In this document: positions 1-9,605 of the stretch, one piece after another
Layout: the number at the start of each line of letters is the position of its first letter
How positions within the stretch are numbered: the stretch's first letter is position 1
DNA from: Pohlia nutans
Lineage: Eukaryota > Streptophyta > Bryopsida > Bryales > Mniaceae
Length of the DNA stretch: 64,000 nucleotides
Assembly (NCBI GenBank): GCA_022496805.1
Contig: CM040090.1
Span: 7,682,001-7,746,000, forward strand
Reading direction: 5' to 3'
Notes under the pieces: generated by a model
Databases searched by the model: none
The model's input: only the letters and a program-made list of their open reading frames with translations
Told to the model about the DNA's origin: nothing
Program-made: the position numbers and the translations under genes

Positions 1-541
1 CATGGAATTAAGAAGTTTTCTGACGTGGAGGGGAAGGGAATCTGAGAGTGAGAGTGGGTCATTGAGGTTCGAAACTAGGTGCTTTCAGTAAGGCTTGTGT
101 ATGGAATACTTTTTGCACGTTTGGCAGTTTGCGATTTGAGGGGCCGTCAAACGCGATTCGGAGAACGTGGATTTGGGTTTTACGGGTGTAGGGTTCGAAA
201 TCGTGGACCGCTGTTTTTCGTGTCCCAAAACCCTTAGTGGACCCTTTTGGGCAGCGGTTGAGCGTTTCGGGCAGCGGTTGAGCGGTCGGGAGTACACGAT
301 CCGGGGACGGGCGCCTGCATTCATACGTTGTTAGAGCATGCCCAGCAGCTCCAGATCAAATAAGTCCGCCAAGCATCAAGTTGACGGCCATTTTAAACTT
401 AGAGGAATGTTGGAATAGAAGTACCCCAGCAACAATCCTTGTGCGAACTCCAAGGCAGTTTATTAAAAGAGAAAGTAATTCATAACACTTGATGGCTTTG
501 AAGCATGAGCCAGTGAATAGGCTTCAAGGCCATTATCTTAC

Positions 542-1052
542 CTTTGATTGGCAAAGATTCTTGCTTGGCGTGAGCAATTTTCTTCCTCCAAAGCTTCAGT
601 ATATGGCGGAGAAAACTCAGATAAAGCCCACTGCCAAGCTATCTTGGTGATTGAGATGAGATTTTCTACTGCTGCTGGGGCCATGTTCATGCCAAACCTC
701 CGCCACCTTGAGGTTAGACTGGTGCTTTTGCATGCTGCTGGGCATGCTCTTACACAGGATAGAGCCTCTCCGTAACGCTATTTGAAGGCGCAACTGCAAT
801 CCTGCAATGCCTCAGACTCCAAGTACCGACACAGCCCTACAAACGCGCTCGCAAAACCTCGGTACTCCAATTCGCGGCCAGCACCTTCTCCTTTCCACCC
901 ACTGTTAAGCTGCTCACACTGTCTGTGACAACGGTGGAGAATTTCTCCTGGATTACGCCCGATGCCGCCAGTTTTTCCTTCCAAGCCGATGATGTCGGTG
1001 ATTCCATCTCGAGATCAAGTTCGGGTTGCAGCATCACCTCCTGCAGCTCCAC
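542..1052 (-). CDS. possible exons of an unidentified minus-strand gene
   Basis: Two minus-strand open stretches look like exons outside the big element. The upper one (about 1052-840) encodes an amphipathic segment containing SGVIQEKFSTVVTDSVSSL. The lower one ends at 542 directly before a good donor, GTAAGA, and encodes a segment containing LISITKIAWQWALSEFSPP. I do not recognise the protein and cannot prove the exons belong together. A possible donor for the upper exon lies near 838. The rest of 1-1440 holds no convincing gene; a TATA-like CCATATAAAAC sits near 1389. Confidence 0.25.
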
Positions 1053-1442
1053 CGTAGAATTTCGATCTGCATTACCGTAACTTACACTGCGGAATCTGAA
1101 TGGCTCCGGCTCATCAGAGAGGGATGCAGTCTGCTGATCCGGGTGATGTATCGTCGATGCTTGGAACTCCGGTACATCGATCCCAGAAGGATTGGATTTC
1201 TTTCCGAAAGCAGGCTGAGCAGATTGTTAGGATACTGTCAAATGCAAGGATGGGCCTTGTTCAGTTACAGTGATGCTTTGACTTGCTTTGATGCAGTGCT
1301 CGCCATGTGCATGCTTGTGCATCGACTATCCTCCCGAGCCTGGGATACTCTTTTTCCAATGCCACAGTGCTCATTCGTTTAAAACGGCCATATAAAACAA
1401 AGCGCCTGCTGGCTTTGGCTCGTCCTCGACTCCTCGTCCATC

Positions 1443-1461
1443 GAGCAAAGCCCTTTCGAAT
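1443..1461 (+). repeat. left 19-bp direct repeat outside the terminal inverted repeat
   Basis: GAGCAAAGCCCTTTCGAAT is identical to 25477-25495 in the same orientation. Here 17 bp separate it from the inverted repeat; on the right only one base does. It could be an unusually long target duplication with filler on the left, or an older part of the element end. Confidence 0.6.
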
Positions 1462-1478
1462 CGCACCATCCTCAATCG

Positions 1479-1504
1479 AATGCATCATTTATCTAGTTCT
1501 GGAA
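1479..1504 (+). repeat. left terminal inverted repeat (26 bp)
   Basis: Starts AATGCATCATTTATCTA and ends TTCTGGAA. It matches the reverse complement of 25450-25475 at 25 of 26 positions. The outermost palindrome begins 101 bp further in. Confidence 0.75.
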
Positions 1505-1604
1505 AAAGGGCTCAAATATGGACTGTCTAATTCTGGACAGAAACCCCAAATAAGACGGGCGACTCTGGCTGAATTTTGGACCACGGGGGGATTCCAATCA
1601 GATC

Positions 1605-1625
1605 CTATCGGAGGATCCCCGATAG
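1605..1625. repeat. leftmost palindrome copy
   Basis: CTATCGGAGG ATCCCCGATAG, a slightly imperfect copy of the 20-bp consensus TATCGGRGGATCCYCCGATA. It marks the left limit of the palindrome domain. Confidence 0.85.
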
Positions 1626-1660
1626 AACGGGAGAACTTGGATGATTTCTGAAATCAACAA

Positions 1661-1965
1661 GAGATCCCCCGATAGAACGCCTTCCCTGACGGGAGAACAT
1701 GGATGATTTCTAACTTCGGGAGAGTCGGGACCCTTGTAAGCTGAAATCAACAGGAGATCCCTCGATAGAACGCCTTCCCTTATGGGAGAACTTGGATGAT
1801 TTCGAACTTCGGCAGAGTCGGGACCCCTGTAAGCTGAAATCAACAAGAGATCCCTCGATAGAACGCCTTCCCTGCGGGAGAACTTGGATGATTGAGAGAA
1901 TACTTTGGGAGAATCAAGACCCCTGTAAGCTGAAATCAACAGGGGATCCCCCGATAGAACGCCAT
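1661..1965. repeat. four tandem ~93-95 bp units each carrying a degenerate palindrome
   Basis: Palindrome-like motifs (GAGATCCC.CGATAG or GGGGATCCCCCGATAG) start at 1661, 1754, 1847 and 1942. Spacers share 'aacgccttccct', 'gggagaacttggatgat' and 'ccctgtaagctgaaatcaac'. The right arms are better kept than the left arms. Open frames across this block are by-products of the repeat. Nothing gene-like lies between 1966 and 2308 apart from one good palindrome at 2198-2217. Confidence 0.85.
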
Positions 1966-2308
1966 CTACCAGAGGCATCTCCCAGAACATGGTTAATACC
2001 CCAAGCTCTGACGATACAGGCTAAGCCAACTAATCAAAACATCAAGTACAGCCAGTACAACTAAGTGATGAGGCTTCCAATCGAATCCACATTCAATCTA
2101 TCATGTGCAATTTGATTCCGCAAGGAGTGACTCTGACTACTGAGCTAAAACTAAACTGAAGAAGAATTCAATTAAAACTTACACTGAGGTACCATCTTAT
2201 CGGGGGATCCTCCGATAGAAGTAGCCCGGAGGTAGATAAAATATATGGAACAATCTTTTATTACACAGAGTGAATCATACAATGTACAACGCTGCACTCA
2301 AGGCTGCA

Positions 2309-3028
2309 TCAACCATTCTTCACATCATGTACAGGGAGTCCAACTAAATGATCAGACCTAATGCAAACTCGCTTAATGTGCCACGGCTTTAAGAACTTCC
2401 GCTTGAATTTTCCATCGAACTCATTCTCCTCAAGAAATCTTCTCACTGAGCTATATCTTCGAAGGTCAAAGATGAAAGGAAGTAATGCGGTGCAGATATT
2501 GGGGATAACATTACGTGGATTAGGTAGCGACCTCTCCCCCATCCATGAAATAGGAAAGTAACATGCGAAGTCACCATTATATACATTCCTGTGCCTACAA
2601 TCGTCTACCATGAGAACTTTATCTGGTAAACAGTACTCCTTTGCATTTCGTTGGCGTAAGAGATCATTGAGCTTCTTAAAGCAATACGGATAGCTCCCCG
2701 GTTGCCCACACTTGTTCCTTCCGTTTACAAATAACAATTGCCTCCTCATGTCTTCAGATAGGATATATTGCATGACCTTTCTTAGACGGATTGGAAGCAT
2801 GCAAGACCAAATTCCAACATGGAAGTATTGAAACAAAAGACGAAAGAATTGTATTAGCCCAGGTCGAACTTTAATGTTGTTCGGATTAAAAGGGGGTGGC
2901 GTGAACTTGTCGTATTCCTCATAACATAGCAATCCATTCACTGATAGAACGATCACCATCTTCACGTTACTGCCCACATCCTCCTTGACCTCATCCACCG
3001 CATTGTCCTTGAGCTTTCCCACCAAGTG
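2309..3028 (-). CDS. second FCP/HAD-like module (degenerate catalytic motif), 3' exon of the long minus-strand gene or a separate gene
   Basis: The exon starts after a strong acceptor (pyrimidine tract ending ATTATGCAG at 3029). It encodes about 239 residues ending at a stop at 2309. It resembles the HAD/FCP (CTD-phosphatase-like) fold. The first strand reads MVIVLSVNGLLCYEEYD where active family members have DxDx(T/V), so both catalytic aspartates are replaced (Ser-Val-Asn). A later VLMVDDCRHRN keeps the Mg-site-like DD. The C-terminus is basic (KFKRKFLKPW). It is linked upstream to the first HAD module by a repeat-filled intron (3029-4080). Phosphatase activity looks unlikely; a binding role is inference. 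Confidence 0.5.
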   Translation of the reverse strand, partial: HLVGKLKDNAVDEVKEDVGSNVKMVIVLSVNGLLCYEEYDKFTPPPFNPNNIKVRPGLIQFFRLLFQYFHVGIWSCMLPIRLRKVMQYILSEDMRRQLLFVNGRNKCGQPGSYPYCFKKLNDLLRQRNAKEYCLPDKVLMVDDCRHRNVYNGDFACYFPISWMGERSLPNPRNVIPNICTALLPFIFDLRRYSSVRRFLEENEFDGKFKRKFLKPWHIKRVCIRSDHLVGLPVHDVKNG

Positions 3029-3060
3029 CTGCATAATGAAAAACAACACTACACACATCA

Positions 3061-4140
3061 ACGGGGGATCCTCTGATAGGAACCAATAAACACATCCAAC
3101 AACAAATAAAGAAAAAAGCTACAAAGTAAGAAATGTGTCGTAAACATATAATTAAAGGAGTATCCGGGAAGGAAGTTTATGCACGGATACTGTGAATCTG
3201 TGATGTTCAGTAACATCGGTAACAATCTAGAATGCTTAAGTTTCCATTCGCCAATGAATGTGTTTGGGCTAAATAATGTGTTGTCCTTCCCCATGGAACG
3301 CTGACGGGGGATCCCTCGAAAGGCACCAATGACCAACATTACATCTAAATACAAATCATTCACTTAGTTACAAGGCTACAAACAATCAAATCTGTCATGA
3401 GTAGTTAACATTCCTGGAAGGGAGTATCCCGGATGAGGGTGTCTATGAACAATGATTGTAATGTATGTTCAACCTAAGATGCTATCCCAATGAGGACGTG
3501 ATTGTAGTAATGTGCTGTCTTCCCTAACGGGGGATCCTCCGATAGGGACCAATGACCCATATCACATCAACCAACACGTGAACTATAAGGCTAGAAATTA
3601 CCCGGAACGAAGACAATGAGCAGTGATTGTAATGTATGTTCAACCTAAGATGCAATCCAATTGAAGACGTGATGGGAATAAGTGAGTAACGTGCTGTCTT
3701 CCCCCATGGGACTCTAACGAGGGATCCTCCGATATGAACCAATGACCCATATCACATCAAACAACACATCAACTCTAAGGCTAGAAACAAACAAAATAAT
3801 GTGTCATGAAAAGTAAGATCTGCTTGAAAAGAGTATCCCGGAAGGAAGTCTATGGGCATTGTTTGTAATGTGCGTTCCCCCCCCCCCCCACGTGGGATTC
3901 TAACGGGGGATCCTCCGATAGCAACCAATGAACCATATCACAAGTCATCAAACAAAACATAAATTCGGTAGCTATAAACAAACAAATGTGTCATGAAAAG
4001 TAAAATCTTCTAGGACAGAGTATCCCGGAAGGAAGTCTATGCACAGTTATTTGTGATGTTCCTGAAAATTTAAACTAACCTAAGATGCTATCCCTCCAAG
4101 GATGTGTTGGGCTAACGGGCTGTCCTTTCCTATGGGACTC
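3061..4140. repeat. five diverged ~185-240 bp tandem units, each opening with a palindrome
   Basis: Units start near 3061, 3303, 3524, 3714 and 3900, each with a form of CTAACGGGGGATCCTCCGATAG. They share 'accaatgacccatatcacatcaa', 'gagtatcccggaaggaagtctatg', 'cctaagatgc.atccaa' and 'atgtgctgtcttccc'. A 13-base poly-C run lies near 3877-3889. The unit's last ~60 bp run into coding sequence at 4080-4140, so the end of the first HAD module is repeat-derived. The block lies between the two HAD modules, most simply as an intron. Confidence 0.8.
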
Positions 4141-4729
4141 TGATCGCCGGGCAGGGGGTTGGCTTCCACATAGGTTGGCACAACCTGGGCAGACGAGAAG
4201 AGGCCTTCCAGCCAAGGCTTTAGGACGGTATTAAGGAACTTGTCCTGAACGTCTCCAGACCACGTGGAAGGGTGAATGGCTTGGAATTCAGAATTCAAAA
4301 GATTTTTCTCTGGGCTGTCATCAATAAGTAGGATATAGTCCGTGCTCCCTAGTCCAGATTGCCTTGCGACCTTCTGAACATCCTTTAAGAAGTATGGCTT
4401 ATGTAGATTGCTCTGACGTTTCGCCGATGACACTGTACACGCTTCTTGACTCATTACATGAATTTTACCCCTCTCTAATCTAGTATTCTAGATAAGGTGT
4501 TTTACCATGTAATCAACCTTCTTCGTTTGTGCCGCACTCCAAATTGTGATAGAGTGAACAATCTCATGCAGCCAGTTTAAGAACTCTACATAGCCAGGCC
4601 TGTATTCGGTTTCCTCTTTCCAAACCCTGTGAACTAATAGGCCATTCAAATCAAGCACAACTGAGTACGTAGAATGTACCTTTTGACTCCGCAATGTCCG
4701 CGTATTAGGAACGGCCGTCTTCGCCGTCA
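4080..4729 (-). pseudogene. first FCP/HAD-like phosphatase module, exon of the long minus-strand gene, with one in-frame TAG
   Basis: Starts after the acceptor TTTTTCGCAG (4730). The upstream donor at 5065 leaves phase 1, and this exon continues in that phase. It encodes SVVLDLNGLLVHR (HAD motif I as DLNGL, with the second Asp replaced by Asn as in several plant FCP-like proteins), a TIWSAAQTKKVDYM helix region, SQEACTV, KPYFLKDVQKV, then LLIDDSPEKNLLN (motif III DD) and STWSGDVQDKFLNTVLKPW. An in-frame TAG at 4488-4490 splits the frame between KHLI and NTRLERGK. It is either a nonsense change or part of a very small intron starting at the GTAAAA two codons after the Met at about 4503. Plant FCP-like relatives act on protein phosphoserine; the substrate here is unknown. 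Confidence 0.55.
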
Positions 4730-4825
4730 CTGCGAAAAACCAGTGCACATGAGTTAGGACTACGCTAGGTAATTATGGGACCCATCCCGCAAACTCCGTG
4801 GATGGCTTGTAGAGTAAAAATTCCG

Positions 4826-4845
4826 TATCGGGGGATCCCCCGATA
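4826..4845. repeat. perfect 20-bp palindrome inside an intron
   Basis: TATCGGGGGATCCCCCGATA, perfect. It lies within the 336-bp intron 4730-5065 of the minus-strand gene. Confidence 0.9.
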
Positions 4846-5065
4846 GAGCATTGTACAATGGGTTCTGCATATTCATTGAACAGATGGACTCACATACGAT
4901 GAGACATTCCGTGTTAGACATAAAGAAAGAGAATGACTACGTCCGATGAATTTCTTAAAATTAAACAGTCATATGAACTGTCAATGGTGTCTTCAAACCA
5001 CATCAACAGTTCGGGTACAGATTGGCTCACGAGTCACTACCCACTATAACACTATTGACTAGTAC

Positions 5066-5729
5066 CTTTTTTTGGACTCAATGCATGGAGATCAGTAGCC
5101 GCATCCTCAATAATGGCCTCCATGTCTTTACCGTAGTTTGGGACACCGACTTGCACGGCTTGACTTGGTGAAGCCTGTGTCGATAAGTGAACCTGTGGAG
5201 TGGGGACAACATCTGGCGTAAGAGCTGCCAATGCCGTCATCGCCTCGCTTACGTTGGACTCCTCCGCATCGTCACGAGGAAACTCATATCCACCAGAGAG
5301 ACTGACGCACTCTAGTGGTTCCTGTGATTGGGGTGTTGCACATGCCACAAATCGCGCAGTCTTCATAACCCTGTTGCCACCCTCGGTCCGGAACACTCGA
5401 GTCACCACACTTCTACCACCTTGGACTACAGTAGGTCCAACAGAATTGAAGTCAAGAAGTGATGGGCGCGCCTTCCTTACACTGGCTAATATGCCAGCTG
5501 CGTTCTGCCTGTTCCTAAGATCATCGGAGGCCTCATTCAGATACTCAGGCTGCTGCTCCATAAACCCTGATCCCTGCATCTGCGAGTAGGAACATTCATC
5601 GGTCAATTGAGGAGTCCACCTTGGATTTATAAATGGGATGTTACTCCTCTTTGACACCGGGAAATACTCCTTTGATCGGAGGAACCGTGGATCCTTGGAG
5701 ACATACTGGTTGTTGGATACTTCTGTCCC
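5066..5729 (-). CDS. exon of the long minus-strand element gene, unknown region
   Basis: Follows the acceptor CCTTTCAG at 5730 and ends at donor AAAG|GTACTA (5065). It encodes about 221 residues, beginning GTEVSNNQYVSKDPRFLRSK and ending ALSPKK. It is rich in Ser, Thr, Pro and Gln in the second half, with no recognised motif. The frame is open throughout and both junction phases fit the neighbouring exons. Inferred as a linker between the acidic repeat part and the HAD modules. Confidence 0.5.
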
Positions 5730-5789
5730 CTGAAAGGACCACAGACTAGAGGATTCAAGATATCATCCAAAGCATTAGGCATCGCATCT

Positions 5790-5809
5790 TATCGGGGGAT
5801 CCCCCGATA
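5790..5809. repeat. perfect 20-bp palindrome inside an intron
   Basis: TATCGGGGGATCCCCCGATA, identical to 4826-4845. It lies 61 bp upstream of the next exon's acceptor on the minus strand. The 5811-6100 stretch holds only intron sequence. Confidence 0.9.
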
Positions 5810-6166
5810 GAACACATTAACTGCATCCTAGAGTATACTTTCGTCAATGCAATATTAAACATTTACTTAGGGAAGACAATGACAGAATTATTAGAATTCT
5901 CTTATCTTGTTCGCAAGTAAACTTAAGTAATTTACATGCATTATTTACACTCTAGTGTTCGAAAGATTCATTTACTGTACATGCTGACTACATATCAGTA
6001 TTGGACGCCTACATGATGGGGAAAACATGCATGTGCATCACACAACAGACCTGTCCACCTGCAATTTACAAGTCACGCCTAAATGTATCGGTAACTGCTA
6101 GTTATGACCTACCTTGCCCTCATAATCATGACCAGGACCCGTGTAATCCTTTGTGCCCATGCCACC

Positions 6167-6184
6167 ATCGGAGGATCCTCCGAT
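6167..6184. repeat. palindrome immediately behind a splice donor
   Basis: ATCGGAGGATCCTCCGAT. On the minus strand it starts a few bases after a GTGAGC donor at 6193-6188. A second usable donor GTAGGT lies at 6108. If 6108 is used the palindrome is translated in frame as IGGSSD; if 6193 is used it is intronic like the others. Confidence 0.85.
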
Positions 6185-6193
6185 AGAGCTCAC

Positions 6194-7852
6194 GCCACCC
6201 TCCTCGTCCAGTCCTGTGCCCATGATCAGATCCTGACATTCAGTTTTTCCTTCGTTTGGGTCTGCCTCGAGATCCTCATCCTGCGGACCCCCAACCTGCG
6301 CAGCCTCATCCTGCTCACGCTCATCTTGCGCACCCTCAGCTTGCACACCCCCACCTTGCACAACCCCATCCTGCCCACCCTCACCCTGCCCACCCTCATC
6401 CTGCCCTTCATTTGGTTCTGCCTCGAGGTCCTCATCCTGCGCACCCCAATCTTGCCCACCCTCACCCTGCCCACCCTCATCCTGCCCTTCATTTGGTTCT
6501 GCCTCGAGGTCCTCATCCTGCACACCCCTATCTTGCCCACCCTCATCATGCCCTTCATTTGGGTGTGCCTCGAGGTCCTCATCCTGCGCACCCCCAACTT
6601 GCGCACCCTCATCCTGCCCTTTCTTTGGGTCTGCCTCGAGGTCCTCATCCTGCGCACCCCCAACCTGCGCACCCTCATCCTGCTCACGCTCATCGTGCGC
6701 ACCCCCAACCTGCGCAGCCACATCCTGCCCACCCTCATCTTGCCCACGCTCATCCTGCCCACCACTGCTGACACATACATTGGGCCCCTCGTCTAGTTGC
6801 CTATCAAGATCGGCAATCTACGCAGCGAATTTCGGATCGGTATCAAGTGAGCTACGATGTCCCCTTAATATGTCATCACCCTCACCCTCACCTCCACCCG
6901 TGATGTGCTGATCTCCTCCTGTGTCAGCTCCCACGACATCACCCTCAACCTCATCTTCGCAGCCGATCGGCGGTATGGCATCAAGATCAATCAACTCGAC
7001 ATCTGCAGTCTCATCACTCGTCGGCTTCCGCTTGTTCTTCGATTTCGTCTTCTTCTTCTTAGTCTCAGCCCCAGCCACAAGAGCCTGAGCCTCAGTTCCA
7101 GGGTTCGACTTCGTCTTCTGCTTCTTAGGCTCAGGCCCAACCTCAGAAGCCTGAGCCTCAGTCCCAGGGTTCGACTTCGTCTTCTTCTTCTTAGGCTCAG
7201 GCCCAGCCTCAGAAGCCTGAGCCTCAGTCCCAGGATTCGACTTCTTCTTCGTCTTAGTCCCAGTCTCAGCTTCAGGAGCTTGAGCCTCAGCCCCAGGGTT
7301 CGATTTCGTCTTCATTTCACGCGGTGCGTCAGCCCCAGTCCCAGAATCCGCCCCACTCGCACGATCTGCTCTTGCTTTCTGCTGCACTCTACGCACTCCT
7401 TCAGCCCCAGACGGAGGACCATCTGTCGACTTCTTCTTTGTGCTCTCCTTAGCAGAATCCATCTGGGGAACAACTGCTGGCATCTCTTTCATTGAAGGCT
7501 TCTCAGCGGCCCCAACATCACGTTGAATTGAAGAACCTGGCATGTTCTGAAGCTCTTCTTCAGCTGAAGACGCAGGGATATTATCCTTCTGCTTCTTGAG
7601 CTGTTTAGGGGGACCGTAAACAACTCCAGCGAAGGACAAAGTCTTCTTTGCTGAAACTTGAGCGGATGACCCCGCTACTGCGTCGAGCTCTCCTATATCC
7701 TCATCCGTATCCGAATCGTTGCTATCTGGTTCGTCCGTATCATCAGGAACACTGTCGACGTCTCGGCTAGCCCATATGAGGTCAGCAGTCTTCTTGGCTG
7801 ATTGAACTAGTCCTTCATCTTCCACCACCTCCAGCACTTTGGATCCCCGAGT
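6194..7852 (-). pseudogene. repeat-rich exon of the long minus-strand element gene: Lys-rich repeats then acidic repeats, one in-frame TAG
   Basis: Begins after acceptor GTGACAG at 7853 (TRGSKVLEVVEDEG). The N-terminal part is acidic and Ser-rich (about 7850-7650). Then come four ~22-residue units (about 7330-7040) of the type TKSNPGTEAQASEAGPEPKK, likely nuclear-targeting because of KKKKTK runs, then an acidic stretch. A TAG at 6818-6820 follows DPKFAA; the frame stays open beyond it (IADLDRQLDEG) into 23-30 residue repeats of type QDEDLEADPNEGQDEGGQ down to 6194. The TAG may be a CAG-to-TAG change, or be removed by a 57-bp in-frame intron (GTAG...CAG). The domain resembles charged, disordered chromatin-binding tails, but I recognise no family. 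Confidence 0.5.
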
Positions 7853-7917
7853 CTGTCACAGGCAATAAACCAGTCAAATAATGTCGTAGTAAAAATCAAA
7901 GAAGGCATGGCGACATC

Positions 7918-8017
7918 CTATCGGGGGATCCTCCGATAGCAACATCCTATCGGGGGATCCTCCGATAACAACATCCTATCGGGGGATCCCCGATAGCAAC
8001 ATCCTATTGGGGGATCA
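7918..8017. repeat. four palindromes in 29-bp tandem within one intron
   Basis: Copies start near 7918, 7947, 7976 and 8004, each followed by 'aacat'. The last keeps only the left half. They fill much of the 171-bp intron 7853-8023 of the minus-strand gene. Confidence 0.9.
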
Positions 8018-8023
8018 ACGTAC

Positions 8024-9433
8024 CAACCCAAGATGTGTGAATGTGGGACCTCCACCGATGTTTACGAGGACTGTTGTATAATTGAAGACAAATCCCAAAG
8101 CGAGCGCTATGGCCTCTATGTTCAAATCGGCCTTCTCTGGGTCAAGGAACTGACGGGGTGAATCTGGGAAGTCCTCGGCGTCAATTACATTCGGCAGCAG
8201 TGTTGGAACTCCGTCACCGAAGTAGTGCCTAAATCTTGCCCATTGTGTCCGATCACTCTCTTGCCCAAACAAGAACATTATATATAGTGGCGTCGTCTTG
8301 TGCATAGCAGTATCGCATAATTTGTCGTTGGCTGCACAGAGGTAGATGACGGACACAACGTCCCACACAAGTAACTTCCGATTCTGTGCTATCCATTTCA
8401 AGTATTCGTGGATAAACAGGAATCCTTGTTCGGCAACGATGAAAATTCCTAGGATATGGGCCATTCGAGAATCGCCCTCTCCGCTCTCCATAGACCTAAG
8501 CAGCATAGTCAAATACGCAGGTTCCACATCGATAGGCATCTGGCGCTCTCTGTCAATGAAGGGACAGAATAGAACAACTTTCCGCTCCTGCCCTCTCCAT
8601 GCTTTTACATCCACATCATAGAGGACATCGCCAATGTTTCCTGTGCCCCTTCCCGAAACTTTGTGGAAGTAGTTCTCAGACAAGGCATCTGCACTACGCT
8701 GACTCGTCTCCACATTTGTTGTATTGCTTTCATGTGCATCCCAAAGAGAGTGTAGGAGCTGCGGGCAATCCTTTGGGTTACTAGACTTGTTAAGGTTTCG
8801 TCCTCGCTTTTCGAAAAAGGTCTTTCCAGCGTCAGTTTTACTGAGTCTGCCATGCTATAAACTAATCTCCGTTTCCGTGATATGGAGCCGCTGAGTAAGA
8901 GCGTCGTACTCAGCATCCGTATATGGGACGTAAGATTGCTCCTTGCTTGGAAGAGGATGATCGCCTTTCCAATACATCAGCTCGTTCTTGATCAGTCGGA
9001 TCTCCTTCACGAGACCCGCTGCATCCTTTAAGCTGTCCATCGAAGGCGTCTGGCTCTTAGACTTAGAAGACTTTACAGAGATATGTTTGGACTTCACCCT
9101 CGCTGCAAGGTCAAGTATTTCGAAATCCCTCAATCCGTAAAGCGGCTGAAAATCAGACAAAGGAAGGGGACCAGCCTTCTTAGATGAACGTACGAGGGCA
9201 TGATTACTTGAGGCTGCATTCGGCGTCGCCTCCCCAATACTTGTCTTAAGCGGAGGGTATTTGCCAAAACAATCCGGAAGATGGCCCTCCAACCAATCGT
9301 CTTGAATATGCACCCATACTTGAAAAGCCTTGTCGTTCGCGTGTAGCAAGGGGATCTTAGGAGCATCGGCGGTCTCGCCTATTCTTTTCACTTTCGACTC
9401 AGTCATTATCAACACCAACGCATTGACGAAACT
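8024..9433 (-). pseudogene. exon of the long minus-strand element gene, unknown globular domain, one in-frame TAG
   Basis: Starts after acceptor CTCTTGCAG (9434) and ends at donor TTG|GTACGT (8023). It encodes about 470 residues in one frame, interrupted only by a TAG at 8855-8857 between TETEISL and HGRLSKTDAGKT. The first part has SFVNALVLIMTESK, VWVHIQDDWLEGHLPDCF and a Ser/Lys linker. After the TAG lies a well-folded-looking region with GTGNIGDVLYDVDVKAWRG, VVLFCPFIDRERQMP, IFIVAEQGFLFIHEYLKWI and FVFNYTTVLVNIGGG. No family recognised. Exon phase is 0 at both ends, matching its neighbours. Confidence 0.5.
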
Positions 9434-9510
9434 CTGCAAGAGTATCATCCTCGTTAGTCAACTTTAAAAGGTTCTGTAGAATACAAACTTAAAAAATGAG
9501 CACGCGCTCC

Positions 9511-9532
9511 CTATCGGAGGATCCTCCGATAC
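9511..9532. repeat. palindrome inside an intron
   Basis: CTATCGGAGG ATCCTCCGATAC, in the 172-bp intron 9434-9605 of the minus-strand gene. Confidence 0.9.
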
Positions 9533-9605
9533 AGTCGGTATTCACACATGACTACTACAACTGTTGACTGCAACTATTCAATGACAACCGGGATCCGAAT
9601 CATAC

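Noticed and set aside
1598..1990. 130-codon minus-strand ORF over the 93-bp repeats
   Set aside because: Repeat artefact; residues simply translate the palindrome and spacer.
6104..6796. Long plus-strand open frames and a second minus frame over the acidic repeats
   Set aside because: Shadows of the ~70-bp coding minisatellite; splice phase and composition favour the QDEDLEADPNEG frame.
6905..7495. Plus-strand Leu/Arg/Ser-rich frame
   Set aside because: Antisense shadow of the Lys-rich repeat exon.
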